42,293 bases of DNA from a virus. The stretch lies in IMG/VR virus record IMGVR_UViG_3300042559_000070, positions 1-42,293 of that record; one strand, 5' to 3'. Position 1 is the stretch's first letter. Every line of letters starts with the position of its first letter. Below are positions 31,001 through 39,400 of this stretch, piece by piece. A model generated the notes under the pieces. That model had not been told where the DNA came from and did no database searches. It saw only the letters and a program-made list of their open reading frames with translations. The position numbers and the translations under genes are program-made.

Positions 31001-34000
31001 AAACCGAATCAAACAAGGCTCTGGTCGCGCCAAGTTCATGCACGAAGTCGGGGGCCATTTAGGTCTGGACAAGCTGCTCACTAAGGCAGATCAAGACAAG
31101 CTGGTCAACCAGATCAAGACGTGGGCTAAAAAAGCTGACGGCTCTCTTGAAGCCGAAATTGCTCTGCAAGCTTTTGAACGAGTGCAAGCTGCCGAGACTC
31201 CTGCTGAAGACCGTCGGTCAGAACTGATTGCCTACTTTATCGAGTCGGCCATGGAGATGGGCGTAGACCCAACTGCTGCCGCTGACACTAAGTTGTCTGG
31301 GCCGTTGCGTGAATGGTTCCGTACCCTGTGGGCTGCGTTCAAAGTTGCTGCTCGCAAGCTCGGCATTAAGCCTGAGTCCATGACAGCCCAAGACGTTGTC
31401 AACTTGGCTTACGGCGCTGCTCGTTTGGAAATTAACGGTACATGGCACGGCACAGCCGCATCGTTCCGCAACTTCCGTAACAAGTTCATAGGCTTTGGTG
31501 AAGGCGCTACAGCATACGGCTGGGGCACATACCTTGCTCAGCGCATTGGCATTGCCAAGGGTTACTGGTCTGCTGATGTTAAGCGAAAAGCTCCAATGCC
31601 AGCGGTCGACTTGGACGCCATTCGGTCGACACTCGGCGGCGTGTCGAAACAAGCTGCGATTCGGTGGGTGAAAGACAACATCAAAACTGAAGGCCCTGAA
31701 GGCAACTTGATGCGCGTTGACACTGCTGTGGACAGCCGCAACGTGTACAACTACGACCGCCCGATTTCCAAGCAGCCTGACAACGTGCGCACTGCGTTGG
31801 AAAAAGCGTTAGAGCCATTAGCCGAGGAAATTGTTGACCGCACCAACAAAGATGTTCAAGATTTGACTGGCCGAGACTTGATCGGCACAGGAGAAAACGA
31901 CCTTGGTTTGTTGAGCAAACTCATCATGGACGACGCAATTTCTCCATCAAAGACAGACGCTGCGTTTGAAGATGCTGTGCGCCGTGGCAAATTCCACGAA
32001 GCCGCCAGCCATTACTTGCGCACGTTGGGTGTTGAAGGCCTTCAGTTTTACGACGCCCAGAGCCGTGGCAGTGCTACGGACGCCATTTCTTTTGACGGCA
32101 AACGATACAACCGTGACGAACTTAGAGATTTGTCCAGAGAAGCAAGCACTTCGGGAGATGAAAACAAGAAGCGCACGTTTATGTTGTTGCGTAGCATTTT
32201 GCGCAACGGGTTTGATAACGTCAAAGCAGAATTTGAAGACAAAATTGCTGGCCAAGCTGAACGCCTTGAAGAAATTTATCTAGAGTCTGCTGCCAGATAT
32301 GGCGTCAAAGTAGACCCTGCAGCAGAACGCGCTAGGGCGAAGAAAGAAGCTGCGGACTCTTTTGAGGGTAAACAGCTGGCTTGGTTAAATGCTAACGAAA
32401 GCAAAATTTCTTTGGTGCAAAACCCAAAGACACGCAACATAGTCATCTTTGATGACAAAGACGTATTCCGCGTGGGCTCTGAGGCCGCTGCTGATCGTCA
32501 GCGCATGAAGTTTGGTAGCGACATGGTCGAGTTGGGCAAGCGCGGACAGCTAAAGGAGAAGGCTGGCAAGACACGAATCGACACCGCCAATGACCGTGCC
32601 ATCAAGCTCTTGGAAAAAGCTGACAGGACCAAAGACCCAGCCGAAGCTGCGGCGCTGCGTGCTGAAGCCAACGCGCTATTTAGTGCAACTGCGGGTAAGC
32701 TGACCGGCATGAAGTTTGGCAAGAACGCACCGACTAACCGCCAAGGCTTGATTGCCCGCAACATCGCTAAGCTGCCCAAGCAGGCGCAGCAGCCAGTCCG
32801 TAACACCGTCGGTGCCTTGAGCGATCTGGCAGGTAAGGGTCTGGACTATGTGGTGTTTACCAGCGACTTGGTCAATCGTGCCGTGGCCGCTGGTATGCCA
32901 TCGGCTCAGAAGTTTGCTGATGTACTGGCCCGCCGCGCTGCTCGCGTCAGTGAGCTCGAGCGTGAGATCGAGAAGATCGCAGACGGCTACGCCGACATTG
33001 AGCCTGAGTTCAAGGGTTCGGGTCGCGGCAGCGTCAACGACTTCTTGTTTGAGTCCACACGCACCGGCAAGTGGGGCTATGGCAAATACCGCGATGCCAA
33101 GATGGGCGCTGAGTTCGACAAGCTGGGCTCCAAAGCTCAGAAGTTCGTCAAGGACGTGTTTGCCCATGGCGACAAGATGCTGTCTGACAAGAAGAAAATT
33201 GTCTTGGACGCTGCAACGTCTGAGTACGACGCCATGATTAAGGCGGCGCAGGACGCCAACGACACCAAGGCTGAGGCTTCCCTCAAGGCCGAGAAAGCTG
33301 CTTCACTCAAGCGCTTCCAGACACTGTTCCGTATCCGCGAGGGTTTACCCTATGCGCCTATCAAGCGTAACGGAACTCAGGTTGTCATCGGCAAGTCTGA
33401 TGAATACAAAGCCGCTGTTGCAGCCAAGGACACCAAGCGCGTCAAGCAGCTCGAGTCTGATCCTGACCACTACCATGTCAGCTTTGTGGACAGCAAGTGG
33501 GAAGCCCGCACCCTGAAGGACAAGCTGGCTGAGCAAGGTGTGTTTACGGAACTGGACATCGTTACTCGCTCACAGGCATTTGAGGAAGCGTTCAGCGGTG
33601 AAGCTCTCCTGCCAGCGCTCACCAAAATGCGAGCCGCTGTGGACAAACGCGCTACAGATACCAACGGCAAAAAAGACCCGACCGCTGGCAAGATGCTCAA
33701 CATCATCAACCAGTTGTACTTGGAGGCTTTGGCTGAGGGTAGTGCTCGCAAGTCTGAGATGCGTCGTCGTGGTGTGGCCGGTGAAGTGGACATGCTCCAG
33801 TCGTTCACACAGCAAGGCCGAGCCGACGCCAACTTCATGGCCAACGTACAGTTCGAGCCGCTGGTGCAAGACCAACTGCAGAACATGCGCAATGAGTCTC
33901 GCTCGGGTGACCGCGAACGCAAGTCGGAAATCTTCAATGAGTTGACGCAGCGTTACGCTGGTTCGCTGGACGTGAAGGTTAACTCGTGGGTCAACGGCTT

Positions 34001-35498
34001 GACCAACATGGCGTCCAAGTTCTTCTTGGCCTCCAGCCCCGCGTACTACCTGCAGAACTTGACACAGCCGTTCATGATGTCGCTGCCCGCCATGGCAGGT
34101 CGCCATGACTACACCAAGGCCGCTGCTGAGATGGCCAAGGCCTACACCGAGTTGGGTCCACTGTTCAAGGACGTGAAGCTGTTCGACCAGCAGTTTGACT
34201 TTTCCAAGGTGCCTGCCGACGTACGCACTGCGATCAACGAGCTGGTCAACCAAGGCAAGATCGACATCGGTCTGGCCACCGAGATCAACGAGTACAAGGT
34301 TGATGCCGACGGAAAACTCAGCCAGTTTGCGCAGCGCCTGAACAAGGGTATGCGTATGGCCGTGCAAAAGGTCGAGGCGGTCAACCGACTGTCTACTGCC
34401 ATTGCTGCCTACCGCTTGGAGTATGCCAAGACCAAGGACGCCGCCAAGGCTACGCAGTACGCTGCTGATATTCTGTCCGAGACCCATGGTGACTACACCG
34501 CGCTCAACGCTCCTCGTGCGTTCAACAGCCAGTTGGGTAAGGTGGCGCTGCAGTTCCGCAAGTTCCAGTTGATCCAGATCACGTTCTACGCCAAGCTGAT
34601 TCGTGATGCGTTTACCAAGCCTGATGAGCGTGCTGCTGCCATGAAGACACTGGCCTACTCGTTGGGTCACACTGGTGTGTTTGCGGGCCTGATGGGCTTG
34701 CCCGGCTACGCAGCCATCTCTGCCATCTTGGGTGCATTTGGTGACGAGGACGAGCCGTACGACCTGACCGCTGAGATGCGCAAGGCGCTTGGCCCTGAGT
34801 GGGCTGACATGATTATGCGTGGCGCTCCGACCATTGTGGGTATGGACTTGTCCGGCAAGATCGGTGCAGGCAACATGCTGTCCATCATGCCATTCAGTGA
34901 CGCTGACTTGAGCACTACTGCTGGCCAAGCCGAGGCGCTTGGTACATTGTTGGGTGGTGCCGTGTTGGGTATGACCTCGCGTGTAGCCGACGGCTTGATC
35001 CTAATGTCCAAGGGTGACTACTACAAGGGTCTGGAGCGCGTGATGCCCAAGGGTGTGTCCGATGCGCTCAAGGCTGGCCGTCAGGCAACTGAGGGTATGA
35101 CCCGCCGCAACGGTGATGTGGTCTTGCCTGAGAGCGAAATTGGTGCGATAGAGACTGTGCTGACAGGTCTTGGTGTGCCATCGGTCCAGCAGACAGTGAC
35201 CTACGAGCGCCAGAACCGCATGCGCGATATCACGCAGAACTTCCAAGACCGCACCACGCGTATCAAAAACGACTATGCCCAAGCGGTTCGCCAGAAGGAC
35301 ACTGCTGCCATGCAGGATGCTCGTGAGGCATGGACTAAACTGCAGCAAGCACGTCAGCGCAACGGCCTCACCCCACAGCCGGTGTCTAACTTGCTCAAGG
35401 CTCCACAGGAACAAGCGCAGCGTGAGAAGCGCACGGTTGGTGGAGTACAGTACCGCGAAGGCCAGCGTAAACTGGCCGAAGACGTAGCAGCCAACTAA
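28026..35498 (+). CDS. Giant virion protein with peptidase-like and ART-like domains
   Basis: A 2490-residue protein, probably carried in the head and ejected. Residues 1-340 are Ala/Gly-rich with hydrophobic stretches. About 340-600 and 780-870 are low-complexity linkers; the first and last contain overlapping small genes in the +1 frame. A helix-turn-helix-like segment lies near 620 (AATKYGLSRPTIQKI). HEVGGH (His1006, Glu1007, His1011) with a later Glu1066 resembles a zinc peptidase. An ADP-ribosyltransferase-like domain begins WHGT (His1141), has GEGATAYGWGTYLA (about 1158-1171) and YDAQSRG (about 1342), then resumes at IVIFDDKDVF (about 1472) after an insertion of about 120 residues. The rest is coiled coil, then a C-terminal region of the PLxRFG type. 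AAAGG precedes the ATG. Confidence 0.85.
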   Translation: MPSLQELRSALGAFADDKNDEQLLQLAATARGVSPGSIASEYGYKPTSSGVAGLRTGAAIDRYQAGLYGLGEAVTGADFFRRGREANEFEANVASERARAQGAIESFEDVKGLSDVPSYVGGLAIGSAPYMVEALGGGLAARGLMSGTRAALGTARAAGDVGAAAQATRALRAGQTVGGVAAGYPSAVGDILQAQREQADGQIDLGAAAALGVPYSALNALGIEGALARQQGIRSGIAALDNIQGLRGGLARAGASGVRTAGIEGGTETLQEMTSQLGRMAVDPNEAFLSDAALNRYKESAIGGALLGGTIGGATGFGRSEGYRAPMQERDLTQPETERDLTATEITPVPRTGLDTAALMGSPYAAANPLGGTYAGIPLVTPAILNQETDLTAPAATTAAPAASKIFNADEQKLLSFGINPSGRTLEILPKLMEANLTEEQLDQVRTLLAQNKYKQAEKVIKSAAAQNIISGLSVSTAGVPDASTGVSTVQQPAGGLGVGSPVVQGGMGDAGRAAPVAGTVVGGAPAAGAPLQQTGLLPSTAGQPSTTVTTTAPTAAPAPDTRFRRAPRPMTVLEAANAAKAAQAQQAETQGQETPAAAGPVVDERQAILQQIFGTRNGDIIFDVIGMGMSEQEAATKYGLSRPTIQKIAGATGQKEWPALIADAKAKFNLTDAQIADAFNTVAPDSTEGQIASEVFTQSQDRMDENEAIEAGLGNIVKTAGASTSAVEGFTKLQKEIDATLEALAIETDEAVLAQLNATLAAQIEKVKAVEKQAQAEVRALAGRKSEKDAAEETVAKAEQPKELGEPDAVQVESPTGVSVQPEAETGEGVGRQVRRAPKPATEGKAQVPAVILTQAEQAAQAWDVVAADFPQAPKFAELTKAQQQDFIEFGPGNWERGDVELELTKLARGGMKFGKEGAPAAVKQPYTVKQLLAELKDFIRADIPKRKLFVVESVADLLTSPDENIRAVGAALQLQGAYGVAVDGRAYLIANRIKQGSGRAKFMHEVGGHLGLDKLLTKADQDKLVNQIKTWAKKADGSLEAEIALQAFERVQAAETPAEDRRSELIAYFIESAMEMGVDPTAAADTKLSGPLREWFRTLWAAFKVAARKLGIKPESMTAQDVVNLAYGAARLEINGTWHGTAASFRNFRNKFIGFGEGATAYGWGTYLAQRIGIAKGYWSADVKRKAPMPAVDLDAIRSTLGGVSKQAAIRWVKDNIKTEGPEGNLMRVDTAVDSRNVYNYDRPISKQPDNVRTALEKALEPLAEEIVDRTNKDVQDLTGRDLIGTGENDLGLLSKLIMDDAISPSKTDAAFEDAVRRGKFHEAASHYLRTLGVEGLQFYDAQSRGSATDAISFDGKRYNRDELRDLSREASTSGDENKKRTFMLLRSILRNGFDNVKAEFEDKIAGQAERLEEIYLESAARYGVKVDPAAERARAKKEAADSFEGKQLAWLNANESKISLVQNPKTRNIVIFDDKDVFRVGSEAAADRQRMKFGSDMVELGKRGQLKEKAGKTRIDTANDRAIKLLEKADRTKDPAEAAALRAEANALFSATAGKLTGMKFGKNAPTNRQGLIARNIAKLPKQAQQPVRNTVGALSDLAGKGLDYVVFTSDLVNRAVAAGMPSAQKFADVLARRAARVSELEREIEKIADGYADIEPEFKGSGRGSVNDFLFESTRTGKWGYGKYRDAKMGAEFDKLGSKAQKFVKDVFAHGDKMLSDKKKIVLDAATSEYDAMIKAAQDANDTKAEASLKAEKAASLKRFQTLFRIREGLPYAPIKRNGTQVVIGKSDEYKAAVAAKDTKRVKQLESDPDHYHVSFVDSKWEARTLKDKLAEQGVFTELDIVTRSQAFEEAFSGEALLPALTKMRAAVDKRATDTNGKKDPTAGKMLNIINQLYLEALAEGSARKSEMRRRGVAGEVDMLQSFTQQGRADANFMANVQFEPLVQDQLQNMRNESRSGDRERKSEIFNELTQRYAGSLDVKVNSWVNGLTNMASKFFLASSPAYYLQNLTQPFMMSLPAMAGRHDYTKAAAEMAKAYTELGPLFKDVKLFDQQFDFSKVPADVRTAINELVNQGKIDIGLATEINEYKVDADGKLSQFAQRLNKGMRMAVQKVEAVNRLSTAIAAYRLEYAKTKDAAKATQYAADILSETHGDYTALNAPRAFNSQLGKVALQFRKFQLIQITFYAKLIRDAFTKPDERAAAMKTLAYSLGHTGVFAGLMGLPGYAAISAILGAFGDEDEPYDLTAEMRKALGPEWADMIMRGAPTIVGMDLSGKIGAGNMLSIMPFSDADLSTTAGQAEALGTLLGGAVLGMTSRVADGLILMSKGDYYKGLERVMPKGVSDALKAGRQATEGMTRRNGDVVLPESEIGAIETVLTGLGVPSVQQTVTYERQNRMRDITQNFQDRTTRIKNDYAQAVRQKDTAAMQDAREAWTKLQQARQRNGLTPQPVSNLLKAPQEQAQREKRTVGGVQYREGQRKLAEDVAAN
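29470..29673 (+). CDS. Overprinted small gene 1 inside the giant virion gene
   Basis: A 67-residue frame in the +1 frame of the giant gene. GGGAG lies six bases upstream of the ATG, an ideal distance. The product (MPAQEFLLYSSLQEAWESGA, then SFKEAWEMQDALLLSQEQW) is acidic, helical and rich in Leu, Glu, Gln and Trp, quite unlike the Ser/Arg/Cys-rich products of chance frames here. In the same DNA the giant protein reads as Gly/Ala/Val/Pro low complexity. I do not know a named family for it. A chance frame cannot be excluded, but the start signal and amino-acid make-up both favour a gene. Confidence 0.65.
   Translation: MPAQEFLLYSSLQEAWESGALSFKEAWEMQDALLLSQEQWSEVPQQLEPHFNKLAFFQAQPGNHLPL
30451..30624 (+). 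CDS. Overprinted small gene 2: MPFKSKAQQ-type phage protein
   Basis: A 57-residue frame in the +1 frame of the giant gene. AGGAG (30440-30444) is six bases before the ATG. The product begins MPFKSKAQQGYLFSQKPKL and continues AKEWADKYGVPQSLPQKVK, then a Ser/Pro/Lys tail. The phrase MPFKSKAQQ-x-YLF followed by AKEWA-x-KYG is one I recognise from stand-alone small basic proteins of many tailed phages. Its presence here, complete with start site and stop, is strong evidence that it is translated. In the giant-protein frame this DNA encodes a Pro/Val/Glu/Ala linker. Function of the family is unknown. Confidence 0.8.
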   Translation: MPFKSKAQQGYLFSQKPKLAKEWADKYGVPQSLPQKVKPKSQPSSSPKPSKQPKRGM

Positions 35499-35509
35499 GG
35501 AGAAACACC

Positions 35510-35764
35510 ATGGCTAAGACACCTGCGTGGACACGCAAAGAAGGCAAATCTGAGAAGGGCGGGCTCAACGCCAAGGGGCGTGCCTCTTACAACAAGGCGA
35601 ACCCCGGCAAGCCGGGGCTCAAGGCCCCTCAACCTGAAGGTGGCCCGCGACGTGACTCATTCTGTGCCCGGATGACCGGCATGAAAGAGAAGCTGACCAG
35701 CGCCAAAACTGCCAACGATCCCAACAGCCGCATCAACAAATCGTTGCGTGCATGGAAGTGCTGA
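35510..35764 (+). CDS. Small basic conserved phage protein (AWTRKEGK type)
   Basis: An 84-residue, Lys-rich protein. The N-terminal AWTRKEGKSEKGGLNAKGRA and a following Pro/Gly segment, then RRDSFCARMTGMK, are characteristic of a recurrent phage family with no known function. It has no hydrophobic span. AAGGAG lies before the ATG, 11 bases after the giant gene. It starts a run of four very small Lys-rich genes ending at the bidirectional terminator. DNA- or RNA-binding, or packing with DNA in the head, are possibilities based only on charge. Confidence 0.75.
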   Translation: MAKTPAWTRKEGKSEKGGLNAKGRASYNKANPGKPGLKAPQPEGGPRRDSFCARMTGMKEKLTSAKTANDPNSRINKSLRAWKC

Positions 35765-35765
35765 C

Positions 35766-35954
35766 ATGGCGACCAAGTCCAAATCCACAGTCAACGCTGC
35801 TGGCAACTACACCAAACCAGAGCTGCGCAAGCGGATCGTGTCTCAGGTGAAAGCCGCAGCTACACAAGGCACTGGCGCTGGCCAATGGTCAGCCCGCAAG
35901 GCTCAGCTCGTGGCCAAGAAATACAAGGCCGCTGGTGGGGGGTACACTTCATGA
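35766..35954 (+). CDS. Small basic conserved phage protein (KSTVNAAGNYTKP type)
   Basis: A 62-residue protein. The start chosen is ATG 35766 with GGAAG upstream; an earlier in-frame ATG at 35748 would lie inside the previous gene. The phrases STVNAAGNYTKPELRKRI and GQWSARKAQLVAKKYKAAGG recur in small basic phage proteins. The pattern suggests a small helical nucleic-acid-binding fold, but no function is proven. Its stop overlaps the next start as ATGA. Confidence 0.75.
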   Translation: MATKSKSTVNAAGNYTKPELRKRIVSQVKAAATQGTGAGQWSARKAQLVAKKYKAAGGGYTS

Positions 35955-36184
35955 AAGCCCCTCAGAAATCCCTGAAGGATTGGACCGACCAAAAATGGAA
36001 GACCAAAAGTGGAAAACGATCATCTGACACGGGCGAAAGGTATTTACCTGAGTCTGCAATTAAAAGTCTTAGCCCTGCTGAATATGCTGCAACAACGCGT
36101 GCGAAACGCGCTGGCAAAGCTGCGGGGAAACAGTTTGTAGCTCAACCCAAAAAGATAGCTGCAAAAACCGCGAAGTTTCGCTAA
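35951..36184 (+). CDS. Small basic conserved phage protein (SLKDWTDQKW type)
   Basis: A 77-residue, strongly basic protein. ATG 35951 overlaps the previous stop (ATGA), which makes it preferable to the longer in-frame start at 35885. The phrases SLKDWTDQKWKTKSGKRSS and GERYLPESAIKSLSPAEYAA, followed by TTRAKRAGKAAGKQFVAQPK, form a well-known recurrent phage protein of unknown function, often near virion or head genes. No membrane segment. High Lys and Arg content suggests association with DNA. Confidence 0.75.
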   Translation: MKAPQKSLKDWTDQKWKTKSGKRSSDTGERYLPESAIKSLSPAEYAATTRAKRAGKAAGKQFVAQPKKIAAKTAKFR

Positions 36185-36203
36185 CCCCCAACTGGAGATT
36201 CCC

Positions 36204-36344
36204 ATGATGTACGGTAAAAAGATGATGATGGCCAAGGCCCCCGCAGGCAAAAAAGCTGCCCCCTTCAAGCCATGTGCCAAGTGTCCCAACCCAGCCAAGT
36301 GTGCCAAGATGGGCGCTTGCATGATAAAGTCCAAAGCCAAGTGA
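36204..36344 (+). CDS. Micro-protein with four Cys, possible zinc site
   Basis: A 46-residue frame with GGAG seven bases before the ATG. The N-terminal part is Met/Lys-rich (MMYGKKMMMAKAPAGKK). The C-terminal part has four Cys in the pattern C-x2-C-x5-C-x5-C (PCAKCPNPAKCAKMGACM) and ends in Lys-rich residues. That spacing could bind one zinc ion. The stop lies just ahead of the terminator, so it is the last gene of the rightward unit. I do not recognise a family; it may be a small metal- or nucleic-acid-binding protein. Confidence 0.6.
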   Translation: MMYGKKMMMAKAPAGKKAAPFKPCAKCPNPAKCAKMGACMIKSKAK

Positions 36345-36346
36345 CG

Positions 36347-36378
36347 AAAAAAAGCCCCCGGGCTTTTCAGCTCGGGGG
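36347..36378. terminator. Bidirectional terminator between converging units
   Basis: A run of A, stem AAAAGCC / GGCTTTT (36350-36356 and 36361-36367, loop CCCG) and T runs on both strands. It can stop the rightward late unit and the leftward replication unit. A second stem CCCCCG (36355-36360) with CGGGGG (36373-36378) overlaps it and excludes it. Confidence 0.8.
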
Positions 36379-36427
36379 TCAAAGTTTCTCAACACAAGAG
36401 GAACCGACATGACAGTCGGCGGGCGGA

Positions 36428-39400
36428 TCATATATCGCTGGCAGCATCTCCGTCAAGTCTGTTGCTAACCAAGGTCAACACAGGCGCAGTTGACTCAGCG
36501 TTCAGGCGCTTGGTGTCCACCACAATGCAGCGTGTCTGCTGAGACGTGCAGTCAGTCCCACGGGTGATGAGAAACTTCTCACCATGGGTGACCAGAGCCT
36601 TGGCTTCTTTCAAGCTGGACACCATCGACTGGTAGTCCATGCGGTTGGCCATACACCACTCCCGCACTTCCTTCTGACTCAAGATCAAGCGGCCAGCAAA
36701 CTCTTTGTGGTTCACGGTGCCAAGGATGTACCGTCCTGCAATTGACCCGTTGACGCGGTTGCGTGGAGTCTCAGGCCCACGGGCGTCACGCCCATCACGG
36801 CATTCGGTGGTTACGATGATGCGGGGGCTTAGCTGACCAACCATGCGCTGGAAGGCGTCTTCCGATGTCACGGTGTTGTTCTCTTCCACGGACTCAGCCA
36901 GCTCGTGCAGCAGGCCCACGGTGAACTTGTACATCTCACGGATATCGAAATCCACAATGCCCAACTTCTTGGCGATCTTGGCGATCACGATTGTGCATGC
37001 GCTGTGTGCCCTGTAAAACCTGAACTTGGGGTTGGACAGCACGTCGGTGAACTTGGACAGCATGGTCTGCATGTCCTTGTGAACTTCAGCTTCGTTGGCC
37101 AAGATGTACTTGACCATGGCAGCACCTGCGTGTCCAGAGTTGACCGTCATCTGCTTGATGTTCTCCGCAGCTACCATGGCAGAAGCTGACCTCCATGCGT
37201 CCTCACCGTCGTCTGTGTTGGGGAACTCAGCCCGGTCCACCAGCATCAGCGGGTCGTAGCGGTCCACGTTGAGCTGAATCAGGCGCACAGCCTCAGCCTG
37301 TGAGTTGGCTTGGTTGGCCGCAAGCAGTCCATAGAAGTCCCGGTTGCCCGTCACGTACACGTTCAGCCGCCACTCGGATGACTTGGCGAACACCACAGCG
37401 CCACCCTTGGAGGTCATGCGGATACGGTCTTGGCCGTTGGATACGCCATACGCCACGTCACTGAACACCGGAGCGTCCATGTTGGTCAGCTCGTCAGCCA
37501 GCACAGGGATGTTGTTGAACACACCCAGCGTAGCCCACAGCGCGTTGGTGGTGAAGCCCTCCTTGGAGTTGAGGGTCATGCGCTCAGGGTTGCCGAACGC
37601 AGCCAACGCAGCGTGGCATGCAGTGGTCTTACCGCGACCGGACTTGCCGCCCTGCAGCGCCAGAATCAAGCCCTTGTACAGGTCTTCGCAGTGGTGCGAC
37701 AGCAGTGAGCCCCATCCAGCGCACACGGTGTACTGCCAATGGACAGCTTCGGGGCGGTTGTACATGAAGTTCAGGGCGTCGGCGTAGCCCTTGAGACTGC
37801 CACGGTTGTTGCGGAACGTGGCCACACGCTCTTTGGCGTTGCCGCCCACCAGCACCGGGCGCTCAGAGCCGTCAGCAGAATGGAGGGTTTCGCCGAGCAG
37901 GAACGCCTTGTGGTCTTCCTTCCAGCCGAACGAGGTCAGGGTGTTGGTCTCGGAGATGTTGCGCTTGAGGGATTGAAGCTGGTCCAACAGGTATGCGGCC
38001 ATGTGCTCTCCTGCATTTTTGTGGTTGCTCTTGGTGAGTTCGTACCGGGCCAAGGCCCGCAGCATGTCGGTTGGGGACGCCACGGACTCGCCGGGGATTT
38101 CAAATTCACGAATGCGCTTGTCCGGCAAGTGGAACCGGATGCCATAACGGAACGTGCCGTCTTCGCCGCGTATGCGCGTGATGGGGTAAAACAAGTTCTC
38201 ACAGAAGGGGAACGCCTGCATGACGCCCTCTTTGTCAGGGATCATCCTGCTCAGCAGATGGCTATCCCACTGGTAGCCCCTAGGCACAGCAGGGACCGTA
38301 GTCTGCTCGACAGTACCCGCCTCAGTCACGACCTCCTCAACAGTCTCTTCGGGCTCAGGGGCAATGCGACCTAGCACCAGCGGCGTCTTGATCTTGTCCT
38401 TGAACTGGCAACCTGTGCAGCCGTTGGGGTTGCACTTGCTGAAGAACTCGCATGTCGTTGGGCCAGCACCCCATGTGTCGTAGCGGATGTCCCAGTCAAT
38501 CTGGCCATGGCCAGTGGCCTCGCGCTCGGCGCTCCAGTCACGGGCAAACTCACGACCGCTCTCGCAGTGCGTTAGAAGGCCGATTACACCGCGCCAAGTC
38601 TCGTAGTCCACGTCACCCTTGCTGTCTCGCATAGCGCCTGCCTGAAGGCATTTGCTGGCCATCAGATCGGCATCCACTGGCAGCTCTGGGTATTGGTGGA
38701 GGTGGCCAGTCAGATCGGAATTAAGATCAGTCGGCTGATACTGTTTCTTGGGCGCTTCGCGGATCAGCTTGACGCTGTGCTCTTTGGCGTATGCAAACAG
38801 TGGCTCGGCAAATTCTTTGGGCTCGATGGCCTCACAAGTGGCCAGCACCTTGACGGTCTTGGCATCACCGTTCTTGCGGTTGGTGGAGCCCACAGGTCTG
38901 AGGATGGAGCTGAAGTCTGCCGTGCGTGTCGGGTCTGCAATAACCTTGCAGTGGGCCAACGTGGACTTGAGGACAACGGCTATCTTGCGCCATAACTCCG
39001 GCCCGATGTCTTTGGTCAGTGGCCAGTAGGCATGGATGCCATTACCAGAGTCAACCATCAACGGCCTTGGAACGCCCACATCCTTGGCGAACTTGGCCAT
39101 GGCAACAACAGCGTCCTTCTTGGTCAGGTAGCCCTGCCCCTTGTCGAACTTCTCTTGGCCGCAGTCAACGTCCACCCAGAATGATTTGGCCTTGTCCCAG
39201 TTCTCCGGGACTCGGTACTTGCGTTTGTTGTTGCCGTTCTTGTCCAGCTCGTCCAACTCGATGACGGCCTTCTGGTACGAGGCACACGCGTGGTACACCG
39301 ACAACTGCTTGCTGCCAGCCATACCTTCAATGGCATCGGCCATAGTCTCAAGGTCCGCGTAAACCTTGTGAGCTGGAAATTTGTAGCCCTCTTTGAACAG

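Noticed and set aside
33570-34928. Long leftward frame (452 codons) opposite the giant virion gene
   Set aside because: Shadow frame produced by codon bias; no ribosome-binding site or recognisable motif.
36409-36468. A 19-residue rightward frame with AGAGG upstream
   Set aside because: Lies beyond the terminator, overlaps the end of the primase gene on the other strand, and its start sits in a small inverted repeat.
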